A stretch of DNA of 64,000 bases from Amycolatopsis nivea (GTDB lineage: Bacteria; Actinomycetota; Actinomycetes; Mycobacteriales; Pseudonocardiaceae): NCBI RefSeq assembly GCF_004522235.1, contig NZ_SDLT01000010.1, positions 177,126-241,125 on the forward strand, written 5' to 3'. The notes below the pieces were generated by a model. It saw only the letters and a program-made list of their open reading frames with translations, had not been told where the DNA came from and made no database searches. Below, piece by piece: positions 1 through 7,348 of this stretch (its first letter is position 1; every line of letters starts with the position of its first letter). The position numbers and the translations under genes are program-made.

Positions 1-1
1 G

Positions 2-271
2 ACGGGGATCGTCAGCGATGTGACCCGGACGCCGCAGCATCTTCCGACGGAAACTGTCGGCGCGTGCTTCGGGGACGCGTACCTGGCGGCGGTGGCGATC
101 GGGTTGGAGCCGGATATCGAGGCGTGGAACCCGGTTGCCGAGGTGATCGAGCCGGATCCGGGCCGGGCGGACCGGTACGACGAGTTTTACGCGCATTACC
201 GGGCGTTGTATCCGGCTACTGTGGAGACGGCGCATTTCCTTGCGCGCCAACAGGATTTGGCGGCGGAGTGA
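2..271 (+). CDS. FGGY-family carbohydrate kinase, C-terminal fragment
   Basis: The frame is open from the window edge to a TGA, so the gene begins upstream and only about 89 C-terminal residues are seen. The segment reads as the end of the FGGY C-terminal ATPase lobe: a DVTRTPQHLP strand, then a small-residue helix (GDAYLAAVAIG) like the G-A-A-x-L-A-A helix of xylulokinases and related kinases. The family phosphorylates pentoses, hexoses or polyols with ATP in the cytoplasm; the substrate cannot be told from this end. The last 56 bases overlap the 3' end of the convergent AraC-type gene. A GTG at 20 is internal, not a start. Confidence 0.7.
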   Translation, partial: TGIVSDVTRTPQHLPTETVGACFGDAYLAAVAIGLEPDIEAWNPVAEVIEPDPGRADRYDEFYAHYRALYPATVETAHFLARQQDLAAE

Positions 272-1040
272 GTCGCCCGGCGAAGTAGGCGCCCGGGGTG
301 AGGCCGGTGAGGGCGCGGCATTCGCGGGTGAGGTGCGGCTGATCGGAGTACCCGGCTGCGACGGCCAGCTCGGTGAGGGTTGCGGTGGCCGGTGCGAGCG
401 CGATGGCTCGTTGCAGGCGCAGGATGCGGCGGTAGGTGGCCGGTCCATAGCCGACGGCGAGAGTGAAAAGCCGACGTGCCTGCCGTTCGCTTCGGCTCGG
501 TTGAGCCGGAGACCAGGCGGAGTGGTCGGCTTTCGATGACGGTCGCACGCCCGGGTGCGTCGATTGCCCCGCGGCGGGGGCTTCTCCTTCGCCTTGGCCC
601 AGAATCCCGGCGGACTCGGCGGCGAGTCGCGCCAGCATCCGCTCCACCACCGGATCCGGGGCAGCTGCCTGCTCCGTCGCGATGTCGGCCATCGCGTCGG
701 CGAGGTCGCGGCCGCTGAGGATTTCGTCGGCGAGAGCTGCGCCGCGGCGGTTCCACAGGTCCGGCAGCGAGACGCGGCTGTCGCGCAGTTCGTCCGCGCC
801 CACGCCGAGCATCGCGGCCGCCGCTCCCGGCCGGAAGCGCAGACCGCGCAGCCGCGTGCCGGGCGGGAACACCGACGTCCACGCAGTCGTGTCCGGCCCG
901 GCCACGAAAACCTGGCCGGCGCCGGCGACCAGGTCCACGCAGCCGTCCGGGACGATCCGCTTCGGGCCGGGCTCGGCCGACTCCCAGCGGCACCGCACGA
1001 GGCGGCGCAGCGAGTGCGGCGGCGGGCTTTCCGAGTACAC
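216..1040 (-). CDS. AraC-family transcriptional regulator
   Basis: A 274-residue protein whose last ~90 residues form the AraC double helix-turn-helix: a TYRRILRLQRAIAL helix, a TLTELAVAAGYSDQPHLTR recognition unit, then TGLTPGAY. The N-terminal part (VPDGCVDLVAG, a PPGTRLRGLRFRPG strand) matches the small-ligand domain of the AraC group with a DUF6597-like N-terminus. The GTG at 1040 is chosen because the protein then starts with a YSESPPP segment usual for this group; the frame stays open upstream but would run into the NUDIX gene. It is divergent from that gene and probably controls a neighbour; the ligand is unknown. Confidence 0.8.
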   Translation of the reverse strand: MYSESPPPHSLRRLVRCRWESAEPGPKRIVPDGCVDLVAGAGQVFVAGPDTTAWTSVFPPGTRLRGLRFRPGAAAAMLGVGADELRDSRVSLPDLWNRRGAALADEILSGRDLADAMADIATEQAAAPDPVVERMLARLAAESAGILGQGEGEAPAAGQSTHPGVRPSSKADHSAWSPAQPSRSERQARRLFTLAVGYGPATYRRILRLQRAIALAPATATLTELAVAAGYSDQPHLTRECRALTGLTPGAYFAGRLTPPPNPVGAQGNAPSPQ

Positions 1041-1070
1041 CCCGCGATCATCCCTCGCGGGTACGACAAA

Positions 1071-1478
1071 ATGGCGCCCATGACCCCGATCGATGCCCTG
1101 GCCTGGGTCCACGTGCGGGACCGGCGGCTGCTGTCCGTCCGCACGACCGGCAAGGAAAAGTTCTATCTCCCCGGCGGCAAGCGCGAACCGGGGGAGGGCG
1201 ACGTCGAGGGGCTGTGCCGGGAGATCCGCGAGGAACTGGGCGTCGCGCTCGACCCGCTCAGCTTCCGTTTCTTCGCGCTGCTCGACGAGCAGGCGGACGG
1301 ATTCGCCGACGGCCGCCGCGTCCGGATGACCTGCTACACCGCCGACCACGCCGGCGAACCGGAGCCGTCGGCGGAGATCGCCGAGGCCGCCTGGCTGCGC
1401 GCCGCGGACGCCGCCGCCTGCCCGCCCGCCGGACAGCGCGTGCTGCGGATGCTGGCCGACGCCGGGCTCGTCGACTGA
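1071..1478 (+). CDS. NUDIX hydrolase
   Basis: A single NUDIX domain of about 135 residues. The Nudix box G-x5-E-x7-R-E-U-x-E-E-x-G-U is complete (GKREPGE, then REIREELGV), lying near residues 36-58, with a preceding FYLPGGK strand. Such enzymes hydrolyse a nucleoside diphosphate linked to a moiety X, using the box to hold Mg2+. Both ATG 1071 and ATG 1080 are possible; 1071 is used because a weak GCGGG lies about nine bases upstream. It is divergent from the AraC-type regulator with about 30 bases between starts, so the two may share a control region. Substrate not inferable. Confidence 0.88.
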   Translation: MAPMTPIDALAWVHVRDRRLLSVRTTGKEKFYLPGGKREPGEGDVEGLCREIREELGVALDPLSFRFFALLDEQADGFADGRRVRMTCYTADHAGEPEPSAEIAEAAWLRAADAAACPPAGQRVLRMLADAGLVD

Positions 1479-1676
1479 TCACCCTGCGTCAACCGGGGGA
1501 TGCGCGAGCGTCATCGGCATCGTGCGTGGTGATCGTGCTCGTACGCGCACGTCCCCTACCCCCATCAGGGTGAAATGGAGCTGATTTTCTCGGGTTGGCT
1601 AACGCCGTGTAACGGTCTGGCGAAGAACCAGACGTCGCACTCGCGGGAAGTGCGCTCGAGAAGAGAAGACCTCTCC

Positions 1677-2156
1677 ATGGGTGTTCCTGGCGCGACCCGG
1701 CCCACGGCGGCCCGGGGGGAATCGGGCAGGCTGCGGCCGCTCGGAAGCGCGGTGGTCGTGGTCGGCGTCATCGCCGTCGCGGTCACTGTCGCGTGGTACG
1801 TCATGCCGAAAGCGACCCCGGACCGGCCCGCACCGGCCGCGTCGGTGCCGTCGGTCACCGTCGAACCCGCGATCGTGCGCGAGGTGACCCGCACGGTCGT
1901 CTACGAACTGGCCGGCGAGGACGTCGCGCACAACCTCACCTACGTCGCGACCGGCGGCGACCTCGAACAACAGGCCGAGGTGCGGCTGCCCTGGTCGGTG
2001 ACCGTGCAGCGGAAGGCTCCCGCCGAGCAGCCGGTGTTCAGCAGCCTGGTCGCGCAGAGCACCGGGGCGCTGCTGTGCCGGATCCGGGTGGACGGGCAGG
2101 TGGTCGCGGAGAAATCGGTGGCCGGGGAGGGGCGGCAGCTCAGCTGCAGCGCCTGA
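1677..2156 (+). CDS. MmpS-like single-pass membrane protein
   Basis: A 159-residue protein with a short Arg-containing N-terminus, one hydrophobic segment (about residues 21-42, ending AWYVMP), a Pro/Ala-rich linker and an extracytoplasmic beta-rich domain. The domain (VYELAGEDVAHNLTYV, then LPWSVTV, LLCRIRVDG, SCSA) matches the MmpS C-terminal domain, including its two late cysteines. In mycobacteria MmpS proteins are accessory subunits of MmpL RND lipid exporters; no mmpL lies here, so this is an orphan whose partner would be elsewhere. The ATG at 1677 is preferred over an upstream ATG at 1575 because it gives a normal signal-anchor N-terminus. Confidence 0.75.
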   Translation: MGVPGATRPTAARGESGRLRPLGSAVVVVGVIAVAVTVAWYVMPKATPDRPAPAASVPSVTVEPAIVREVTRTVVYELAGEDVAHNLTYVATGGDLEQQAEVRLPWSVTVQRKAPAEQPVFSSLVAQSTGALLCRIRVDGQVVAEKSVAGEGRQLSCSA

Positions 2157-2164
2157 CTCGGGCT

Positions 2165-2415
2165 GGAAGGCCGCGGGGGATCGGCAGAGCGGACCCCGCC
2201 CGCTTGCGGCACGCCGAGTTGCTCTCGCGGAAGCGCTTGATCGGGGCGGGGCGAAGCTCTCCGGGGCCGCGCTGGCATCGGCGGGACGGATCCCGCCCGG
2301 CTGCAGCGCGCCGAGTTGTTCTCGCGGAAGCGTGTGACCAGGGAGGCTTGAAGCTCGCCGGGCCGCGCAGGTGGCATAGCGAGCCCGTCCACTCGCCAGC
2401 ACACCAAGCTGTCCT
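2165..2415. repeat. Diverged ~97-bp tandem repeat in intergenic DNA
   Basis: Most of the 360-base gap between the MmpS-like gene and the FetB-like gene is made of units about 97 bases apart. A recognisable core (GCCGAGTTGCTCTCGCGGAA) begins at 2213 and recurs with one change at 2310; a much-degraded third copy follows near 2402. GGCCGCG and GCATCGGC-like blocks recur with the same spacing. No convincing reading frame is shared by the copies and no start codon is served. I see no gene here; the remainder up to 2517 holds only the leader of the next gene. Confidence 0.65.
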
Positions 2416-2517
2416 CACGAACCTCCGCCGCGCCTGCCCGGGAAGCCCCGCAGCGTCAACCAGCGAAAGCGGCCCGCTTCACCGCCCCGAACCCGGCTCT
2501 GCGGCAGGATCACCTCC

Positions 2518-3288
2518 GTGAACGGTGCGATCGGATTCGGGCCCGCGCTGATCGCCGTGCTCGTGGTGCTGGCGCTCGCGGGCGCGGCGGTCGTCCGGTT
2601 CGGGCAGCTCGGGCAGGGGCGGGCGGTGCTCGTCGCGGCTGTCCGCGCCGTCGCGCAGCTCGCGCTCGTTTCGCTGGTCATCACGGTGATCCTGCGGTCG
2701 GGCTGGCTGACCGGCCTGTTCGTCCTCGCGATGTTCTCCATCGCCGCCGCGACGTCCGCCGGCCGGATCGGGGTGCCGCGGCGGATCGGGTGGGTCGCGC
2801 TTTCGCTGGCGTCCGGCGTGCTTCCGGTGCTGGCGCTCGTGCTGGGGTCCGGTGTCGTTCCGGCGAAGCCGATCGCCGTCGTGCCGGTCGCGGGGATCGT
2901 GATCGGCGGCTCGATGACCGCGACCTCGCAGGCGGCCCGCCGGGCGCTCGACGAACTCAAGCAACGCCGCGGCGAGTACGAAGCCGCGCTGGCGCTGGGA
3001 CTTCTGCCCCGGCACGCCGCGTTGGAGATCTGCCGTCCGTCGGCGGGACACGCGTTGATCCCGGCGCTCGATCAGACCCGGACGGTCGGCCTGGTGACCT
3101 TGCCGGGCGCGTACGTCGGCGTGCTGCTGGGCGGGGCGAGCCCGCTCCAGGCCGGGACGACGCAGGTGCTGGTGCTCATCGGGCTGCTGGCCGCGGAGGC
3201 GATCGCGGTGCTGGTGACGGTACAGCTCGTCGCGGCGGGGTTCGTCCGCCGCGACGAGCGCGCTCAGCCGAGCGGGGCGGCCAAGTGA
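2518..3288 (+). CDS. FetB/YbbM-like ABC permease (UPF0014 family)
   Basis: A 256-residue, very hydrophobic protein with about six to seven membrane segments. The family signature is clear: a basic cytoplasmic loop (RRALDELKQRRGEYEAALALG) followed by RTVGLVTLPGAYVG and GASPLQAGTTQVLVLIGLLA. In E. coli the homologue FetB pairs with the ATPase FetA to export iron and raise peroxide resistance. No ATPase gene is adjacent, so the partner must be unlinked or shared. The GTG start follows the 97-bp repeat region without a strong Shine-Dalgarno. The last 25 bases overlap the convergent phosphatase gene. Confidence 0.8.
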   Translation: MNGAIGFGPALIAVLVVLALAGAAVVRFGQLGQGRAVLVAAVRAVAQLALVSLVITVILRSGWLTGLFVLAMFSIAAATSAGRIGVPRRIGWVALSLASGVLPVLALVLGSGVVPAKPIAVVPVAGIVIGGSMTATSQAARRALDELKQRRGEYEAALALGLLPRHAALEICRPSAGHALIPALDQTRTVGLVTLPGAYVGVLLGGASPLQAGTTQVLVLIGLLAAEAIAVLVTVQLVAAGFVRRDERAQPSGAAK

Positions 3289-3950
3289 GACCGGTCGTTG
3301 AAGCCGCGGATCAGCCAGTTCTCGCCGTGCACCACGAGGTGCGAGATCGAGCCGTTGTCCGCGCCCAGGAACGCGAACCGCTCCAGCGCGCGGCTCGCCT
3401 GCGCGAACGCCTCGCCGATCACGCCGCCGTGGGTGAACACCGCGACCCGCTGGTCCGGGTGCGCCGCGGCGATGCGGGTGATGGCGGCCCGGATCCGCAG
3501 GCCGAACGCCTCGTCGGATTCCGCGCCGGGCAGGACGTCCCACCGCTGTTCTTCCCACAGCTTCCGCGCGAGCGGATGCCCCTCGGCGGTGTGCTTGCGG
3601 AACAGCCCGTTCTCCCATTCGCCGAGGTGGATCTCGCGCAGGTCCGGCTCGACGGCCGGGGTGAGGCCGAGCTTTTCCGCCAGCGGCGCGGCGGTCTGCG
3701 CGGTGCGCCGCAACGTAGTCACGTACAGCGCTTCGATGCGCTCCGACGCAAGCCGCTCGCCTACGCGCGCGGCGTGGTCGCGGCCTTCCGGCGCGAGGTC
3801 CGGGTCGGCCTGGCCGTCGACGAGATCGAACGGCTCGCTGAGCCGTTGCGGCATCGATTCCCCGTGGCGCACCAGGAAAATCTCGGTGGCGCCCGAGGGC
3901 GGGCTGAAGCGGTGCTGGCGGTACTCGACTTCCTGTTCGGGCGTGCTCAT
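3264..3950 (-). CDS. Histidine phosphatase family protein
   Basis: A 228-residue cytoplasmic protein of the phosphoglycerate-mutase-like branch. It has the catalytic LVRHGES at residues 27-33 (nucleophile His29), a REIHLGEWE motif supplying the acid region, and a second histidine in VAVFTHGGVIGE that completes the phosphate pocket. Family members are broad phosphomonoesterases or cofactor-dependent mutases; the isolated gene and lack of a dPGM-specific signature favour a phosphatase. ATG start at 3950. It lies 22 bases after the end of the antiporter gene on the same strand, so the two are probably co-transcribed. Confidence 0.85.
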   Translation of the reverse strand: MSTPEQEVEYRQHRFSPPSGATEIFLVRHGESMPQRLSEPFDLVDGQADPDLAPEGRDHAARVGERLASERIEALYVTTLRRTAQTAAPLAEKLGLTPAVEPDLREIHLGEWENGLFRKHTAEGHPLARKLWEEQRWDVLPGAESDEAFGLRIRAAITRIAAAHPDQRVAVFTHGGVIGEAFAQASRALERFAFLGADNGSISHLVVHGENWLIRGFNDRSHLAAPLG

Positions 3951-3972
3951 GCCCCGACCCTAACCGGTCGGC

Positions 3973-5850
3973 TCACCCGAGTTGCTTGTCCACGAAGCAC
4001 CACCGCCACGTCTCGCCCGGCTCGAAGCTGCGCATCACCGGGTGCAGGGTTTCGTGGAAGTGCTGCGAGGCGTGCTTGCCCGGCGACGAGTCGCAGCACG
4101 CGACGTGCCCGCACTTGAGGCACATCCGCAGGTGCACCCAGGTCATCCCGGCCTCGACGCATTCGGCGCAGGAATCCCGGGTGCTGGGCTCCTTGTCCGG
4201 CCATGTGTGGCTGAGGTGCTTGCAGGACCCGGCCGTGGCGGCGGGCGTGCTGAGTTCGCGTTCGGCCACCGGGGGTTCCTCCTCGTCGCGGTCGAGCATG
4301 GATTCTTCGATGTCGAGGCGAGCCAGCACGCGGCGCAGCACCGCGTCGTCGGCACTGCCCCGGTCCCGTGCCTTCAGGAACACGTCGCGTTCGGCTTCGA
4401 GCAGCTGGACGCGCAGCCGACGGTAGGCGTCGCTGGGGGTTTCCGCGAGCGTGCTCTGCCTGCCGAGCTGTTCCCACGCGGAGTCGGACCGGTCCTGCAA
4501 CCGGTCGCGCAGCCGCTCGATCACCTCGGGCGGGTCTTCCGGGCGGCGCAGTTCCTCCAGCTTCGCGAGCGCGGCGCGGGTCATGTCGTGCAGCACGGCG
4601 GCTTCCTGCAACGCGTCCTCCGCCGGGTCCGGCCGAGGCAGCCGCAGGCGGCGGATCAGCGGCGGCAGCGTCATGCCCTGCACCGCGAGCGTCCCGGCCA
4701 CCACGACGAACGCGGCCAGCACGAGCACCGCGCGCTGCGGGGTGTCCGCGGGCAGCACGAACGCGGCGGCGAGCGTGACCACGCCGCGCATCCCGGCCCA
4801 CGCGATCACCGCCGAATAGCGCCACGGCCACACCTTGCCGCGTTCCAGGCCCAAGGTTTTCAGGAGCCGTTTCACCACGCCGATGCCGACCATCCAGAGC
4901 ATCCGCGTGAGGATCGTCGCGGCGAGCACCGCGGCGCAGATCCCAGCGAGCTGCCACACCGACAGCCCGCTCTTGCCGACCTCGTGCAGGATGCCCCGCA
5001 CCTGCAGGCCGATCAGCAGGAAGACCATGTTCTCCAGCAGGAACTGGACGGTTTCCCAGTTCAGCCTGCTGGCCAGCCGCGACGGCCCGGACTGGATCCG
5101 CGGCGTCTGGTGCCCCTGGATCAGCCCGGTGACGACCACCGCCAGCACGCCGGATCCGTGCACCGCCTCGGCGAGCAGGTACGCCGCGAAGGGAACCGCG
5201 AACGACAGCGCGGTGTCGGTGATCGTGTCTTCCAGCTTCGCGCGCACGTACGTCACGATCAGCCCGACGAGGAAGCCGACGACGATCCCGCCGACGGCCG
5301 CGAGGAGGAAGTCGAGACCGACCTGCCAGAGGCTGACCGCGCCGGCAATCGCCGCGATCGCGGTCCGCAGCGCGACGAGCGCGGCGGCGTCGTTGAAGAG
5401 GCTTTCGCCCTCCAGCAGCCGGACGAGCTTGCGCGGCATCCCGACCCGCCGGGCGACCACGCTCGCCGCCACCGCATCCGGCGGCGCGACGACGGCGCCC
5501 AGCGCGATCCCTGCGGCCAGCGGCAATCCCGGCACGACCAGCCAGGCGACCAGCCCGACGCCGAACGCGGTGAACACCACCAGCCCGACCGACAGCAGCG
5601 CGATCGGCCCGCGCAGCTTGCGGAACGCGACGAGCGACGTCTGGATCGACGCGGAGTACAGCAGCGGCGGCAGCAGCCCGATGAGGACGATCTCCGGGTC
5701 CAGTTCGTACTGCGGCACCCCGGGGACGAACGACACCCCGACGCCGACCGCGACCAGGCACAGCGGAGCCGACCAGTCCATCCGGCGCGCGACGACGGTC
5801 ACCAGGAGAACCGTCAGGACCAGCGCCACCAATTCCGCTGCGATTTCCAC
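3973..5850 (-). CDS. CPA1-type Na+/H+ antiporter fused to a UBP-type zinc finger
   Basis: A 625-residue fusion. Residues ~1-420 are a CPA1 Na+/H+ exchanger: about twelve membrane segments, a GAVVAPPDAVAASVV motif with the transport aspartate, the LLEGESLFNDAAALV motif, and AWAGMRGVVTLAAA near the end. Residues ~430-540 are charged and cytoplasmic. The last ~80 residues form a UBP-type zinc finger with CAEC, CLKCGHVACCD and following His residues (HASQHFHETLHPV). The pairing occurs in other actinobacteria to my knowledge; the finger probably senses or recruits something, but its ligand is unknown. GTG 5850 gives a start at the first membrane segment. Confidence 0.85.
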   Translation of the reverse strand: MEIAAELVALVLTVLLVTVVARRMDWSAPLCLVAVGVGVSFVPGVPQYELDPEIVLIGLLPPLLYSASIQTSLVAFRKLRGPIALLSVGLVVFTAFGVGLVAWLVVPGLPLAAGIALGAVVAPPDAVAASVVARRVGMPRKLVRLLEGESLFNDAAALVALRTAIAAIAGAVSLWQVGLDFLLAAVGGIVVGFLVGLIVTYVRAKLEDTITDTALSFAVPFAAYLLAEAVHGSGVLAVVVTGLIQGHQTPRIQSGPSRLASRLNWETVQFLLENMVFLLIGLQVRGILHEVGKSGLSVWQLAGICAAVLAATILTRMLWMVGIGVVKRLLKTLGLERGKVWPWRYSAVIAWAGMRGVVTLAAAFVLPADTPQRAVLVLAAFVVVAGTLAVQGMTLPPLIRRLRLPRPDPAEDALQEAAVLHDMTRAALAKLEELRRPEDPPEVIERLRDRLQDRSDSAWEQLGRQSTLAETPSDAYRRLRVQLLEAERDVFLKARDRGSADDAVLRRVLARLDIEESMLDRDEEEPPVAERELSTPAATAGSCKHLSHTWPDKEPSTRDSCAECVEAGMTWVHLRMCLKCGHVACCDSSPGKHASQHFHETLHPVMRSFEPGETWRWCFVDKQLG

Positions 5851-5910
5851 CGGACAATCATCGCCTGCGGTCCCGGAGCACGCGCGGGGGCCAGCGTTAG
5901 GCTGCGGTTC

Positions 5911-7320
5911 GTGACGACGGTGGAGACGCGGGCCGGTGCCGTCCGCGGCGAGGTGCGGGACGGAGTCGGGTTTTTCCTGGGGGTGCCGTTCGCGGAGCCG
6001 CCGGTGGGGGAGCTGCGGTTCCGCCCGCCGGTGCCGGCGGCCTCCTGGACCGGGGTGCGCGACGCGACGGAATTCGCGGCCAAGGCCCCGCAGCCCGACG
6101 TGACCGGGAAACGCTTCGTCGGCGACGAGGACTGCCTGTACGTCAACGTCTACGCGCCTGAAGCACCCGGTTCGTACCCGGTGCTGGTGTGGATCCACGG
6201 CGGGGGCGGGGTGATGGGCGCGCCGCACCAGTTCGACGCGTCCGCGTACGCCCGCCGCGGCGTGGTCGTCGTGACCGTCGCGTACCGGCTCGGAGTGCTC
6301 GGCATGCTCCGGCTGCCTGGCGTTTCCGACGGGAATCTCTCGCTGCACGACCAAGTGCTGGCGCTGGAATGGGTCCGCGACAACGTGGCCGCGTTCGGCG
6401 GCGACCCGCGGCGCGTGACGCTCGCCGGGCAGTCCAACGGCGGCCGCACGGTCGGGACCTTGCTGGCGGTTCCGGCCGCGAAAGGGCTGTTCAGCCAGGC
6501 GATCGTGCAGAGCGGCACCGGGGTCGGTTCCGTCGTGCACACTCCGGCAGAGGCGGAAGCAGTCGGCGAGACGGTGCTGGCCGAACTGGGCGATGGCGAC
6601 CTGCGCACGCTGCCGGTCACGGAGATTTTGACCGCGCAGCAACGGGTCACCGCTCAACTCGGCACGCTCGTGACGTACCGGGCGGTCGTGGACAGAGATC
6701 TCCTGCCGCAGCGGCCCGGCGAAGCGGTCGCGGACGGCGCGGCCCGGGAAGTCCGGATCCTCACCGGCACCACGGCCGACGAGCAGGACCTGTTCTCCTG
6801 GCTGCAAACCGGCGGCGCGAAACTGCTCGGCACCGGATCGACGATGCTCGAACCGGACGCGATCGCGCGGATGACCGAGGCGTACCGCGAACTGCTGCCG
6901 GACTGGCCGGAGGACCAGCTGGTGAACCGCGTCCGCACGGCGGGGGACTGGTGGCTGCCGGCGATCCGGCTGGCCGAAACCCAGCACGCGGCGGGCGGCA
7001 CGGCGTGGATGTACCGGCTGGACTGGCGGATCGCGCCGCGCGGGAAGGGCCTCGGCGCGGCGCACGGGGTGGACCTGCCGTTCGTGTTCGACGACGTCCG
7101 CAACCCGAATTGGCGCTTCCTCTTCGCCATCGCCCGCCCCGATCCGGAACGGCTGCGGGCGATGGCGGAGGAGATGTTCGGGACGTGGGTCCGGTTCGTG
7201 GCGACCGGCGATCCCGGCTGGGCGGCTTACACCCCCGAGGACCGCGTGACCCGGTTGTTCGACGACGTGAGCACGACCGTGTCCGATCCGGATTCCGGAC
7301 AGCGGCGGCTGTGGGGCTAG
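5911..7320 (+). CDS. Type-B carboxylesterase (alpha/beta hydrolase)
   Basis: A 469-residue cytoplasmic esterase of the carboxylesterase/cholinesterase family. It has the N-terminal FLGVPFAEPPVGELRF motif, the EDCLYVNVY motif, the oxyanion loop WIHGGGG (about 95-100), a nucleophile elbow GQSNGG with Ser175, an acid in TTADEQDLF (Glu291), and the catalytic His385 in GAAHGVDLPFVF. The elbow is unusual: family members normally have GESAGG. No signal peptide is present, so the substrate is intracellular or imported. The GTG at 5911 follows a short intergenic gap from the divergent antiporter gene. Natural substrate unknown. Confidence 0.88.
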   Translation: MTTVETRAGAVRGEVRDGVGFFLGVPFAEPPVGELRFRPPVPAASWTGVRDATEFAAKAPQPDVTGKRFVGDEDCLYVNVYAPEAPGSYPVLVWIHGGGGVMGAPHQFDASAYARRGVVVVTVAYRLGVLGMLRLPGVSDGNLSLHDQVLALEWVRDNVAAFGGDPRRVTLAGQSNGGRTVGTLLAVPAAKGLFSQAIVQSGTGVGSVVHTPAEAEAVGETVLAELGDGDLRTLPVTEILTAQQRVTAQLGTLVTYRAVVDRDLLPQRPGEAVADGAAREVRILTGTTADEQDLFSWLQTGGAKLLGTGSTMLEPDAIARMTEAYRELLPDWPEDQLVNRVRTAGDWWLPAIRLAETQHAAGGTAWMYRLDWRIAPRGKGLGAAHGVDLPFVFDDVRNPNWRFLFAIARPDPERLRAMAEEMFGTWVRFVATGDPGWAAYTPEDRVTRLFDDVSTTVSDPDSGQRRLWG

Positions 7321-7341
7321 CGAACCAGGTCCGCTAGCCCC
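7313..7341. terminator. Bidirectional hairpin between convergent genes
   Basis: A perfect 10-bp stem (GGGGCTAGCG paired with CGCTAGCCCC, loop of nine) overlaps the esterase stop codon and lies just before the end of the convergent csxA gene. No T-tract follows, as is common in actinobacteria. It is placed to end transcription from both sides. Confidence 0.6.
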
Positions 7342-7348
7342 GCCGCGC

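Noticed and set aside
20..271. Small independent gene starting at GTG 20
   Set aside because: The frame is open to the window edge and matches the C-terminal end of an FGGY kinase, so the GTG is internal.
3982..5910. Plus-strand frame across the antiporter region joined to the esterase gene
   Set aside because: Only the part from GTG 5911 shows a domain; the rest is antisense to the antiporter.
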